From the NCBI GenBank assembly GCA_000310025.1, contig FN649752.1, forward strand, positions 4,243,121-4,298,650: a stretch of DNA of 55,530 bases, in the 5' to 3' direction. Position 1 is the stretch's first letter. Each line of letters starts with the position of its first letter. Below are positions 30,727-42,720 of this stretch, one piece after another. The translations under genes and the position numbers were made by a program. Source of the DNA: Ectocarpus siliculosus. Its lineage: Eukaryota; Sar; Phaeophyceae; Ectocarpales; Ectocarpaceae. The notes under the pieces are model-generated. The model made no database searches, was not told the origin of the DNA, and was given only the letters and a program-made list of their open reading frames with translations.

Positions 30727-33695
30727 CGTACAAGCAATGATCAATGAAGCTCGGGTTCATATTCATCTTACGGTTAATCTGCGGGTTTGGTTGTCGACAT
30801 GGTTTCACTCAACAGATAAACCGTGCTTACTCCTTCCTTCAGCTCGGGTCACATGCTCACCAATCGTGCTCGTCATGACGAGAATCCATTGATTCATGGT
30901 CTGGTGTAATCCGTATTTCCGCACGTTTGCACGGTGAGCAGAGGAGCGCACCCCACATAACTACAGTGTAGCCCGTAAGAACCGAGCGAAGGAATAACAA
31001 ATCATGTAGTAATCATCATGCGGCGCACACCACGCCGACACGCGGTATTTGTTTCACGTCCATATCGCGTTTGGGCATAAACAGTACACGGTCATTCTGA
31101 CGCACACATATTCCGAAGCCCAAAAGAAGGTGATGTGGGGCGGGTTCAGTCGCCGGTCGTCCTGAACGCGCCCAGCTTGAAAAACAGTTCTATGTTTAGG
31201 TGAAGCGATGTGCTTCAGAAGAGAGGTGTTTGTTGTTGTGGTGGTGGGCGTGTACGGCACTGTATAGGCAAATAACCTTCAATCCAAACACGTTGTGCGT
31301 GTCATGAAAAAGAAACAATAAGTTTTAGTTTTCCTGAGTTTCCACCTCCCCACCACGCACCACGCGTACTCACCTCACATGCTATTATTGTACTCACCCA
31401 TTCTTACTCTCGGTTCTTGTACTCACCGTAGGTCTTGGGTGGTTGATTGTGGTGTTACATGGTGTGAAACACCGATGCTTCCAGGCTGATGGTGGAACCG
31501 AGAGAAGAGAAGAAAGGAAGAAAAACAATACCCAAACCAATGCATGCACTAGTTTGCCCACATCCCCTCGTTAAAGCCTCTCCCATCGATACTCTACTAC
31601 TACACGCGTAGTTGGATCCACGTTCATTCCCGGATAGTCCCACGTGTAGTACGATGGTGACGGGGTTTGGTCGTGTGCAGTTGGGAAGGTGTCGCCTGCG
31701 TGATTGGTATATGTCGTCGCTGTAGAATGTGTACGGGGTTGTTGGTTGAGGATAGCCTGTGAGACCCCATTCCATTTGCCCCTTCATGCCCCCACACAGG
31801 GTAATGTTGTTCGTGAGGCTTTGTGGCGGCACGGTGGAGCTTGACAGGTTCACGGGTTAGTTTATTTTATTTTATTGTTTTCCGGTATTGCTCGTGAGAG
31901 CGTGGTGTTTTCCGTCTAGGTCGGGGTTGTGTGGATGTTTTTTTTCGTGTAGCTCCGCAGCTCGTGGTTATGTAAATGTGTGGTATTCTCCATACACAAA
32001 CCTGTTATGAGGAGGGGTGATATTTTTCGTACAGCATTATGAGGAGGGGTGATGTTCTCCGTGTAACTCTTGGTTATTGGTTGTTATTTACTTAGAAGTA
32101 GTTTTGATATTAAATTACATGCCCTGCGCCGAGACCAGGAAAATAAGAAAAAAAAATAATGTAAAAAACCAAACCCACATAGTATAGTTTAGTGCTGCCC
32201 CAACTCTCGCTGGCTTGCTTCCTCCAGCTCGCACTGTTTGTCTACGTTGCTTGCTTCTTTGTGTTGTTTTTGTCATAGTTTTATTTTTAGAGGGTATGCA
32301 GCCATTCCTATGAAAATACCGGTCCATGGGGAGGCGATGTTAGAAACGTTGGGTCAAACATGGTATTATTGCAGGCAAATAAATGAAGCAGTCAGAACCC
32401 ACACAGAGCGCGTTGCTGTGTCTGTTATACTCACCCTTTCTCCCGCCGAGCCTGCGTCTCTGGCTGACTTCCACTACAAACGATCCCTTCAGTGGGGGAG
32501 GGAAATTCAACCCGTGTGCAGTAAATTTGGTCGCACAGGGGTTCCGCGTACCACCACAGCCAGCCGTAGTTACGTTAATAATGTTGTTGTTACAATAACA
32601 GCAGCTGACTGGTGAGTTGCGGAGCATTTCGTTTTTTTCAGTGTCAGCTTGAGCGGGCCCGGGGAAGAGAACAACCGACCGAGAGCTTACCTCTCTCGTC
32701 CCACACGCATTCTTTCGTACATACACACCAAGATGACATTCGCCTCGTAAGATGTGATGGGAGCACCGCGCAATAGAGATCGCGGCTGTGAGCGTAGTGC
32801 TCTGAGCGGAACACAAAAATAAACCCAAAGGATCAAAAACGATTTGTAAATTCAAAAAAACGGCGGGAAACACCTGCTGTCCGTGAAATTCAAAAATCTG
32901 TAGATTTGAAAAACGAGTAATGTAGGGCTGGTGATGTACTGCTGTAGACTTCGTTCCACCTTCCATGATTTTTATAATATTATTCCTAATATGTCTAATA
33001 TACCGGCAAGCTGTCAATAGACACTGCGCCGTGTCCCCTGTGAAGGTTACATTTGACAATACACGACACAACGGAGGGTTTCTCCCCGATATTTTGTCGT
33101 TGACCCAGTAGAGAACTACAGGGGATGTATTGTAAAATGTAAGTTACCTATACAGATGTTTTTGTAGTTAGCACCAGCTGGCATCACTGGTATAAATCAT
33201 CAGTAAATCATCAGTGTATAGACTTAAAAGACTCGAAATAAGTCCAGTACCCAGCCGGTTTCCCTCCACTCACTGAAAAGACTCCACCACATCCCGTTCG
33301 ACTGTGGGTATATCTCGAATGGGTAGTCTTTCTGTGTGTGTTTTTATTATTCCTTAATTAAATCCAGGCAGAGACCATTCCCAGTCGTTGATGGTTTTAT
33401 GGGGGCATGGAAAAAAAAAATAAACGTGTTTCTTGTTTTTCATATTATTTCTGTTGTTGTGTTTGTCGGGTGGGTGTGGGCATGGAGTACGCGCGTGTGT
33501 CCGTTGGAGATCGTCGTAGATGAGGACTCAGTTCATGGAGATGAGGGGTCGGAGGGGCTCTCGCAACTAACAGCCAGCTCGTAGTAGGTACATGGGGATT
33601 CCGTCGACAGCAGTGGTCGACTCGCAAAATTTTGTGTCCGTTTATGGTACAATATTTATTTTCAGTGTGCTCGGTTGCTGCACGGTGCAACATGT
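30727..33695. other. unassigned sequence between MULE and hAT element
   Basis: No gene was recognised. TACTCACC motifs near 31378, 31390 and 31428 recall those at 17.9 and 19.9 kb. Short direct repeats occur, such as TTATGAGGAGGGGTGAT at about 32006 and 32037 and a (TTTTA)4 run near 31862. Minus-strand frames of 132 codons (31455-31853) and 243 codons (32340-33071) have no identifiable domain. The longer one might deserve a profile search. Confidence 0.35.
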
Positions 33696-33703
33696 CCGAT
33701 GTC
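33696..33703 (+). repeat. hAT target-site duplication, left (8 bp)
   Basis: CCGATGTC, repeated exactly at 34385-34392. Confidence 0.88.
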
Positions 33704-34384
33704 TAGGGTTGTGTATCGGAGCCGATATGTTTGATATAATCGGACGATATATATCGTATCGAATATCTATTGTCAGCCCCGATATGTTGGGCGATATATT
33801 TGAGGGGGCTCCGTGAATCAAAAAGGGGGCATATGTTACAACAGTTACACGTTTGGACCCCCTATGAGGCCTCGCTGTTGCGGCGGCTGTTGTTGCTTTG
33901 GACCACAGAAGAGCAGACCGAACTTAGGCTGTGTTGTAGAAACATGACAAGATTCAGAGAGAGAGGGAGGACGAGGGAGGTGGGAACGTGTTTTGGAAGA
34001 AGCTTCGTGAAGACGTTCAAACGTGGTCGTGTTGTACCACCCAACCAAAACTTCGAAAGAGAACTGACTAATCATCTGTCATTTATTGTCGATGGTTTCC
34101 AAGTTTTAGCGTTTTTCAGTAGTTTTCAGGATATCACCCAACAAAAAATGGCATGGTCGAAGTGCCCCAAAATCACCCAAAAAATATGCTCTAGTGAAGC
34201 CAAATCGCGTAAAAAAACGCCTCCGGCGGGGCGCCTCCAGCCGGGCCCTCCGGGGGCGCCTCCAGCGGGGCCCCTCACCAGCCGGGGGGCCGAGGGGGGG
34301 CTCGCTTCGCGAGCCCCCTAACCACCGCTCGCTTCGCTCTCCGATAAATATTATATCGTTCGGCTGCGCCGATACACAACACTA
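33704..34384. mobile_element. non-autonomous hAT-type element (681 bp)
   Basis: It starts TAGGGTTGTGTATCGG and ends CCGATACACAACACTA, whose reverse complement differs at a single position, giving 16-bp terminal inverted repeats with the TA(G)GGTTG-like start common in hAT elements. It is flanked by an exact 8-bp duplication, the hAT size. Subterminal DNA is rich in CCGATAT-type motifs. The interior is GC-rich with a strong hairpin (GGGGGCTCG/CGAGCCCCC, 34297-34319). There is no transposase; the 183-codon frame inside has no domain. It would depend on a hAT transposase elsewhere. Confidence 0.86.
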
Positions 34385-34392
34385 CCGATGTC
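34385..34392 (+). repeat. hAT target-site duplication, right (8 bp)
   Basis: CCGATGTC, identical to 33696-33703. Confidence 0.88.
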
Positions 34393-35925
34393 CGAATGTC
34401 GCGATTTCAAAAAATGAATGTGGTCGGCAGGCACGCACGTGGTTTCCACGCATCATGTTGGGCCAAACGTCCAGGGCGACCTCGGGGGTGCGTGACAGAA
34501 CGACGCCCGATGCCAGCAGTTTTTTTTTTTTTTTGTAGTTGACAACTGTGCCTTGGGCGGCGGTGTCGATGTGGTTGTTGATTATGATGCACAAACGATG
34601 GTCGTTCATGAGAAGAACCATACTCATTTGTATGAACGTAGCTTAGCTGTATGGCGGGTGGGGGTAACCGTTTTGTTGTGTGGATTTCCCACCTGAAAAT
34701 GTCAAATTTCGGAGTATAGGGCAAACAATTATTTCCACTTGTTGTCACGGTCAGAAAGCATAAAATTGATGTCTCGCGCTGCCTTGCGTAGTATAGCTGG
34801 CGATGCACGGAGTGGGCGGAGTCTCGCTTTTTTTCGTGACTATAGTCAGCGGGACACAGCCCGAGGCCCAAAATGATTGGTTGTCTGTTGGTAGCGCGGC
34901 GCGTAGGATGGAAGTATCCCACATCCAAACACCGGGTTCGACTCCACATGTATGTCTAGTGGATGGATTCCTCAGGGCATGAGGTTCGGTGGGTAGGTAT
35001 GACAGCAGGCACCGGTGTACCAAACAGAGCGTGTATTCGGGTGATTTCGAGGCTGGAATGCGTAACCACGACAAGTTCCATTTTCCAGTTTTCCAGCAGG
35101 GTCCGCGCATGTAGGCAGCGTAGAAAGAGGAAAACCACTCCATATCAGAGGATCAAATGCACCCACCCAGCAAGCGTACGCGCCCACAGTTCGGCAGAGT
35201 CCTCATAAGTTATAAAACGGCACACACCGGGGTAGGGTAGTGTATTGCGTAGGGACGCAAATAAATGCGGAGCGGTAGGTCACCGCACGCACAAGAGAAA
35301 AGGTGACGACCACACACGGAAGCGGCTTACTTTTTTTTTTAAGTGACAGTTTCCAGTAGGGTCTGTGCATGTACGCAACGCGTGGAGATGAAATTAAGCA
35401 CTACACACCGTAGGAACACAGCACGCACTCAGGCCACGTAAGCACAACATTCAAACAGTTACGATGACTTCTGACAAAAGTAACACGGCACAGACAAATG
35501 GCGTGGAAAGGGTCGCGTAGGGGCATGGATGCGAGTCGGTCGCTCACCACACACATAGAAAAAAAACAAATTATGACCACACACAAAATTGACGTGTGTT
35601 TTTGTGTTGTTCGATGGCTGCGTGAACAGCCGTAGGAGCATCGACATGCGCGCACATCGGTGCAGCACAACATGGGTGGGTCGTGGCCCTCACAGATGAC
35701 GTGGCGCACACCAGACCAGTAGTAGTTTGGTAAGGTGTTGCACGGGGAAAGAAATGTGAGGGCGGGGGTTCACCACCCGCACACACAAGAAAACGGTGAT
35801 CATATATGTATGCGTGATCATATATATATGCATGTTTGTGGACAAAATGCATGAACAGGGCGAGATTGATGAACACGCTGGTGCCACGCCACGTTTATCA
35901 ATCAGCAATTGCAAAGAGACAACGC
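34393..35925. other. unassigned region with degenerate ~250-bp repeats
   Basis: No gene is seen. Similar CACAC-rich blocks ending (A)AAGGTGA-GACCACACAC recur near 35279, 35538 and 35766. TTCCAG(C/T)AGGGTC-G-GCATGTA recurs near 35090 and 35350. These look like old, diverged tandem copies. A 15-T run lies near 34518. Confidence 0.4.
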
Positions 35926-36454
35926 ACAGAGACAAGGCTAGACTACGATATTCCAGGCAAAGACACTCTCACCTGCGCAGATCATAGCTAGTCTCTGCGA
36001 GTTCGATTGTAGACATGTGCCAAGCGTTCCATCATCAACACAAGCGAGCAAGCAGCGATACTCCATCATCCGGTCAGGCATGCATGCATGCAGGCGTGGT
36101 CATGACTCACAGTTATGGTATCAGGTCAATAGCGCTCAGGTCGGGTTCGTTCACAAATGTTTCGTGCTCAGTTTCCGGACTCAAAGGTCACTGACAGCTT
36201 GGGGGGCAAGATTGCTGCAAGCTGTCATGCGGAGGAACCGTTTCATCATCGCGCGGGGAATGGTAACCAATCGGAATTCTTCCATTGGTTTCCATTATTA
36301 GCCCGAGAGACGGTTACATCTTCTCGGGAAACCCCCCTCCGAGCACTTATTCAGTGCCCATCACAGGGACGAGCGCTCCGGGCACTTGTGCCTTGCGTCA
36401 CAAGTGTCCATCATCACACTATTTAGAACCGGTGTACGCGGCCGTCCGGAACAC
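35926..36454 (+). repeat. 529-bp dispersed repeat, copy 2
   Basis: Same length as 13442-13970 and about 98.5% identical. It runs directly into the leader of the Copia element, so it is the 5' end (LTR remainder or leader) of that element. Its upstream LTR portion is missing. Confidence 0.9.
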
Positions 36455-36533
36455 TAACTCTATTCCCGCTGGAGAAAAAAAGGGCTCGAACATCGAGCAG
36501 ACAACTAACTGCCGTATCAACGGCAGGGACGGT

Positions 36534-36895
36534 CCACACCGTAGTCCTATACACCCATCCACGAGGAAAGGGTAACAGGAGCGGGGCCGGGAAAAGACGA
36601 CCTACAACCGTAGTCCTCTACACTGATCCGAGAGGAGAGGGTAGCAGGAGCGGGGTCGGCACAGTCCACACCGTAGCCCTAAACACCCATCCGCGAGGAA
36701 AGGGTAACAGGAGCGGGGCCGGGAAAAGACGACCTACAACCGCAGTCCTATACACCGATCCGAGAGGAGAGGGTAGCAGGAGCGGGGTCGGGACGGTCCA
36801 CACCGTAGTCCTATACACCCATCCGCGAGGAAAGGGTAACAGGAGCGGGCCCGGGCAAAGACGACCTACAACCGTATTCCTTTTGAACAGGAGCG
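36534..36895 (+). repeat. ~132-bp tandem repeat (2.7 units) in the Copia leader
   Basis: CCACACCGTAG recurs at 36534, 36665 and 36798. Within each unit are two related half units, each with AGCAGGAGCGGGG-like or AACAGGAGCGGGG-like sequence. The array sits between the 529-bp repeat and the gag ATG at 37043. Confidence 0.88.
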
Positions 36896-37042
36896 GGGTG
36901 GTGAAGTCTCGGGGTGACACCACGAGCAAACAACTCCTTCCTCCCGTGACGGAAGGGACTGCTGCGACAGAGGGGAAAATCAGCATCGTCCAGTACACCA
37001 CACGGCATCAGGAGCGCATCGCGATAGGAACCGACAATCAAG

Positions 37043-38260
37043 ATGGGTGATAACTCTCTCAGCGACAACACCACCAACCTCGCCAACACTAATCGAGGGC
37101 TGAAAAAGTTCGACGGAAGGAATCCGGCCGAATTAAAAAATTGGATGAAGACGCTCTGTGTCGTCCTGGGGGTTACACGCAGGGGCATTCTCCCATTGCT
37201 CAAAGACGAACGCAAGACTGCAGAAACGAATGTCGCTGCCTACACCGCCTACCGTAAGTCGAACGAGGACTTGTACGCCATACTCTACCTGCTGGTCGAA
37301 CTACTGGCGCCCCTTTCGGTGGAAAAGAATGTAGACGACAACGAGATCAGCTGAGACGGACAGGCGGCCTTCAGGGAACTTAACCTCACCTACAACAAGG
37401 TTACGGACGAAGTGATTCGAGCCACCATGGAGAAGCTGGATAACACGTCGATGGAGCCCGGACAGAACCCGGACGACTACTTCAACCACAAGCACCTCCT
37501 TCGACACAAGGTCGAGAAGATGGGGGAGAAAATCTCGGACCGCTACTTCAAGGACATGTGCGTCACAGGATTCACCCACGAGTATAAGAACGTGAAGATG
37601 ATTATGCACCGCGACCCAAACTTCAACGTCAACCACATGCAGACCACCATGCATCACATGGCTTTGGACGAGCAGTCCCGCAAAGGGTCCAAGGGCGGCA
37701 TCGCCGGCCGCGGCTTCCCCATGGTCACAACCGCATCCGAGCAAGAGACCTGTTTCGGCTGCGGAGAGAAGGGACACATCCGCAGGAACTGCCTCCAAAG
37801 GAGAGGGAAGGGGAGACAGAGGAAGACCAAACCCGCGGGAGCGACCAAGTGGTGCTGCTTTCACTTCACTACCAAAAACTCCGACGAAGAATGCTACGGG
37901 CAAGGAGCGAAGCGGCCGATCACCGATCAAATCTCCACGGACAAGGCGTTCTCTGCCTGCGCGCACTGTGCACACTTCTCTTCAACTAGCGACAGGAAGG
38001 AACTAACCACTGCGAAGGAGGCAAGCAGCACGAAAGCCGCTATTGATTCAAGCACGGACGGCGACGAGTCAGACGAAGGGTTCATGTACGCCACCACTCG
38101 CACAGGAATGGAAGTCGAGGCCAATGCTGAGGGAGTCACTCTCCTCGTCGAGATCGGAGCAACGGAGACCATGCGCGACGACCGTCTCATCCCACACTTG
38201 AAGGATAATGTGGGAGTACAAAGAACTCGCGAAGCCGAAGGCGATCACGGTTGCCGGTGA
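37043..38260 (+). pseudogene. Copia gag and protease remnant with internal TGA
   Basis: Reading from ATG 37043, the frame begins MGDNSLSDNTTNLANTNRGL and continues KKFDGRNPAELKNWM. It meets TGA at 37352-37354 and then continues in the same frame (DGQAAFRELNLTYNKV) through the UBN2-type gag core to a CCHC knuckle CFGCGEKGHIRRNC (about 37752-37793). The protease site reads VEIGATETM, where V(D/E)SGA or DTGA is expected, so the catalytic Asp is lost. The frame is left at about 38200-38260; the next coding stretch (MWEYKELAKPKAITVAG) is in another frame. The TGA is probably a mutated Arg codon. Confidence 0.85.
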
Positions 38261-40436
38261 CCGTCAACTGAAAGGGACAGCTACGGGACTTGTCCACTGC
38301 TTCGTCAAGGATAGCTGCGGCGAGAAACAGGCTGTGCGCTTTCGAGGACTGGTCGTCTCCGGCCTCGGACGCAACATCTTCTCGCCTACTGCCCAGATGA
38401 AGAACGGGGTCAGGCTCGTCGTGGAGGCAGGCAACCCTCACCTAGAAGAAGGAGACTACATCATACCGCTGAAGCAGGACCCGCACGACATGGGCATGTG
38501 CTCCCTGGACATTGAGTTCCAAGCTGCTTCCAAGCGAAAGGAAGCATCGATGACAACACCTCACACCTTCCCGGAAGATCCGACGTTCGGCAAGCCGGAC
38601 ACCGTAGTATCGTTCGACGCCGCCCTTGCCCCCAGCTCTCTGGAGATCAACATGGACGACAGCGGAGGTGGTTGTATGGCCGCCGCCTCGATGCGGTCCG
38701 ACCCGAGTGCTCTAACGTCTGGCCAGCTGTTGGACATGGCCAGAAGGACCAACCACGATCATGCCAGCACGTGGATTTCGCGCATCTGGATGAAGAATCA
38801 CTCCCGAAATCGCGGGCCTACGTGTACGCCACAGGAACCCCTGTCCCGCAAGGATTCTTGGAGGAGGAGCATAGAGCCATCAAAATCCCGAACACCTTCA
38901 AGTAAGCCATCAACTCGCCGGAGGCAAAGCAGTGGAAGGAAGCTATGGGAAAGGAGTTGGACAGTCTGGCGAAACACAAGGTCTACAAGTTGGTCCCGAT
39001 CACCAGCGTTCCCAAGCACGAGAGGATCCTCGGCACAAGGTTCGTCTTCAAACAGAAGGCGGACGGGAGATTCAAGGTCGGGCTGGTGGTTCAAGGCCAT
39101 GTACAAGAATCTGGTATCGACTTTGGGAGGAGCTACGCACCGGTGTGCCGTATGGGTTCGCATCTTACTCGCCATAGCATGCGAACACGGATGGCCAGTG
39201 TGGCAGATGGACGTAGCCGTGGCGTTTCTGCAGTCAACGATCGACAAGGACGTGTGGGTCAAGCCCGCTCCAGGACAAGACGCAAAGAACCCCGCGACTG
39301 GGGAGATCGTGGTCTACAAACTCGAACGCAGCCTCTATGGGCTCGCGCAGTCGCCAGTTCTCTGGTACGACACCATCGACGAAGCACTATTAGTGGTTAT
39401 CGGATTCAGGCCCACGCAGCCCGATCTCTGCGTTTACATACACGGAAGCGGCGACACCCTTGTAATCTTGACGTTATACGTCGACGACATCCTGATCAGC
39501 GGAAAGGACCCCGAGCTCGTCGCTGACCTGAAGAAAGAACTGCAAGACTGGTTCGAAAAGACAGACATGGGAGAAGTCCGTCTCATCCTAGGCATGGAAG
39601 TCACGCGCAGCTACGAAGACGGAACGCTGGTCGTCTCGCAGAAGGGCTACGTCAAAAGCTTTCTGGAGAGTTTCGGCGTGGAGAACTGCAACCCGGTGAG
39701 CACTCCGGGATACGGACCGCAACTCTCGACGGTTCAGCCAGCGGATAAGCTACTCGGAGCAGCCGAGTCCAAGCTATACCAGTCCATCACAGGCAGCCTG
39801 CTCTACCTGGCTCAATGCACAAGGTATGATCTGTGCTACGAGGTCAACCAACTGACGAGGGCATGGAGCAAGCCTGCTCGGGCCCACATGACGGCGGCAA
39901 AACACACGCTTCGCTGCCTTCGCGGAACGCCAGACTTGCCCATTATATTCACGCGAGGACGATTCCGCGTTGCAGCGTTCGCCGACGCTTCTTTCGGAGC
40001 TAACCCAGACAACAGGAAGTCAACCACAGGGTACCTGTTCTTCCTGGGAGGAGGCCTCATCAGCTTCGGAACCAAGACACAGTCACTGACGGCACAGTCT
40101 ACAGTGGGGAGCGAGCTACAAGCCATCAGCTACGGAGCAAAGGAGGCCGTGTATCTCTCTTACCTTCTAATGGAACTCAAGTTCGACAACTTCAGGCCGA
40201 TCTCCATCCACAGTGACAACTCAGGGGCTCTAAGCCTTGCCGCCAACACCATGTTCAGCTCGAGGACCAAAAACATCGCGCTGCGGTTCTTCTTTCTCCG
40301 GGAATTGATCAAGCGGCGCCGCATCACGGTTCACCACGTCCCAACGCAGGCTATGCTTGCTGACATAGCCACGAAGCACTTGGACCGAAACAAGTTCAAC
40401 TCCATCATCCAACAAATTAAGGACTTCGGGGGCTAG
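38208..40436 (+). pseudogene. Copia pol remnant: reverse transcriptase and RNase H, integrase deleted
   Basis: The long open frame is a patchwork. Codons to about 38640 are the protease end and start of the pre-integrase region, after which integrase is absent. The start of reverse transcriptase lies in another frame (38790-39160: ATGTPVPQGFLEEEHRAIKI, a TAA at 38903, then ERILGTRFVFKQKADGRFKV). It returns near 39150 to the 742-codon frame, which holds QMDVAVAFLQ, the SLYGLAQSP block, the catalytic YVDDILI and the LILGME block. RNase H has FADASFGANPDNRKSTTGY, SELQAISYGAKEA and HSDNSGALSLA, and ends VPTQAMLADIATKHL...DFGG. Usual HIDIRYHFIR is ALRFFFLRE. At least two frameshifts and one stop make it inactive. 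Confidence 0.9.
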
Positions 40437-40837
40437 CGCTTGGAGGCAGCGGTCAGAAATCGGCCGGATAACATTAGCCGCGTCGGAGATTGTTCCCAGG
40501 ACATATTGTGTTGATTTGGGATCAGAAATGATCCGATGTTTGCGTTTGTCCGAATATTAGGAAGAAGATTACATCATTAAGAATCTCGTCCGAACGATGG
40601 AAATAGATTCATACGTATGTAGTACGGCAGCTTGAATAACGTGTCTGAAGGAGATAAACTTTTATTTCATTTACCATACTAGGTTTGCCTACATAGATGT
40701 GCCAGACACACGAATGCGTCGGTCTGTAGTACCCCCAAATCTCTTGCACTGAATCTTTCATGTCTTGGGAGACTGCGGTATGTAGACTATCTAGGCCTAA
40801 TTGTTTCTTCTTGCTGTCTTACTTGATTGAGGGGTCG

Positions 40838-40995
40838 TGTCGGGGATATGCATCATGTGCATAAGTATCATCAGCTGTATCTACTGTTGTTGCATCATGT
40901 CACGCATTCCCTCTGTGTTCGATTGCAGTCACACAGCAGCAAGGTTGATCGTCTATCTACTACGTGCACGTGTGTGCACACACACAGAGTTTTCT
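40838..40995 (+). repeat. LTR-like repeat copy downstream of Copia pol
   Basis: Matches 12410-12569. It lies 400 bp after the pol stop and starts TGTCGGGGATATGCATCATG. It is the likely start of the 3' LTR, broken after GTTTTCT. Confidence 0.6.
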
Positions 40996-41002
40996 GTTGT
41001 AT

Positions 41003-41243
41003 TCTTGTCCCTTACCTAGATCATTCAATGTAAGTATTGGATTGGGTTGGGTGAGGCCTCCTGCACCGACAGGAGGGCCTCGCCGTGAAGTAACTCTTCG
41101 GGCTGGGCATACAGATCGCAATATGCCCAGACCCGAAGCGTTTGAATGATCAGCAAGTTCATGAATAGAAACAGTATTCTTGTCCCTTACCTAGATCATT
41201 CAATGTAAGTATTGGATTGGGTTGGGTGAGGCCTCCTGCACCG
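41003..41243. repeat. direct repeat (about 65 bp) flanking two strong hairpins
   Basis: TATTCTTGTCCCTTACCTAG...GGCCTCCTGCACCG occurs at 41003-41071 and again at 41174-41242. Between them, AGGCCTCCTG/CAGGAGGGCCT and CTTCGGGCTGGGCATA/TATGCCCAGACCCGAAG form adjacent stem-loops, enclosed by GATCATTCAA (41021) and TTGAATGATC (41141). A small foldback insertion or partial tandem duplication of 171 bp is likely. Confidence 0.75.
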
Positions 41244-42675
41244 GCCTGTGGTCCCGCCCATTACTTTCCTGTTGATTGTCTGATCTGCCATATATATCTT
41301 TGACCACACAAGCCTCTAAGGTAGGTCTCTCCCCACCCAAACTTTCTTATTTCCGCGGCACGCACACGTAGAAAATCGAATGTATGCGTGGCCGGCCGAC
41401 AATCGGCAACGTGTTTTAGTCAGGGTAGTAGTCGCTACGCCTCGTCTTGGAACCCGCCGTTCCTACACTAGTAGGCGCCAAGTGCGACGCTATCGGTACG
41501 CCGCCCGGCAATTTTTCATGATAACAGCGATTGCAGGTCCATCCAGCAACTGTGCCACACATCCCCCGTTCCTAAAACATGACGTAGGGTTCTACGAGAG
41601 GACTACGACACGGGTCGCCCGACCGCGTAACAGGGTCCCAGCTGCCGTCTTGCCCCAACTGCTTTTGGATCGCCATCTTCAACTTGGACACGATCCCTTT
41701 CTGCATCGACGCGGCTGTGTACTGTTAGCGCATTGCGAAACTAGAAGGCATGCGCGAAATTGTATCATACCTGGTCTATACGCCAAAGCATGGCTCTGTC
41801 GTGCACCCACTTGGTGCCTCTACGTTATGTGCCCAAGAATCAGAGGCATTCGAACGCGTCTTGGTCCGAGGCCTGCGTTCAGCAACAACGTTGTTCGGTC
41901 GCCGAAGCCATGAGAACGACGGCGACCAGCCGCACATTCTCCCAGAGAGCACGGAAAACCCTCGGGGTTTAGACGAACGATGCTTTCGCGCCAGGGCAAC
42001 GAGATACCATCAGCGACGACATTAGCAGCCACTGGGTACTCGATCTGTAGCTCCAACAAACGCGACGTCGATGAACCCTTGAGCCCGCTGCAAGTCAGTC
42101 GGAAAGCGCACACGGAAAGAGTCGCGACAACTGGTACAACGCAAACATCTCCTTGTTGATGTGCTTGTGCAGCCAATCAGTTGGGATCACACCACCAGTG
42201 CGGTACTGGGCTCCCCCGATGTTGACAAAACGCCACCCCAGCCTAGGGAAGACGCGTCCGATGATGCGTCAAGTTTGACGATGAGGGTGGCTTGCTCGCT
42301 GTCAGGGCCTTTCGTGCGAGGAAACCGTCAGAGAAAGACGCTTTTTGGAACTCTTCCCGCAGATGCGTTAGCGTTACATGCCAGATCGACCCGACTTTGG
42401 ATGGTTTTGACCATCTGGGAAGGACGGCAACGTCGCATGCGTCCAAAGTAACGCCAGTCGGATCACCACAGTCATGGTCATTCACTTGCCCCCAACGCGT
42501 TGCGGGGTTCGACAAGCATCCATCGGCGAGAGCAGTTCGTAGTATGGCACGTGGCTTGTCCAGCTTTTTCTAGGGAATCCGGAACGTCATCGTGTCTGAA
42601 TCGCAGATGATATCGAAGCATTGAAGGCCGTGACTGGCCCAAAACTCGCACTTCTTGAATGACAGGAACTGTCGA
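41244..42675. other. unassigned sequence with a 177-codon open frame
   Basis: A plus-strand ATG frame (41380-41913) is Arg/Thr-rich with no domain. Two shorter overlapping frames share the stretch. Nothing supports a gene beyond openness. Confidence 0.25.
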
Positions 42676-42678
42676 GAT

Positions 42679-42720
42679 CCCCCCCCCCCTCCCCCCTCCC
42701 GTTTTTTTTTTTTTTTTTTT
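42679..42720. repeat. poly-C then 19-T run
   Basis: An 11-C run with further C-rich sequence is followed by T19 at 42702-42720. On the minus strand this is poly-A followed by poly-G. It may be the tail of an inserted retrosequence, but no body was recognised. Confidence 0.7.

Larger units (their letters stand above)
36455..40436 (+). mobile_element. decayed Ty1/Copia element without integrase
   Basis: The order is 529-bp leader repeat, ~132-bp tandem repeats, gag, protease remnant, deletion, reverse transcriptase, RNase H, then LTR-like sequence at 40838. Integrase is missing altogether and the 5' LTR is incomplete, so no LTR pair can be compared for age. Confidence 0.8.
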
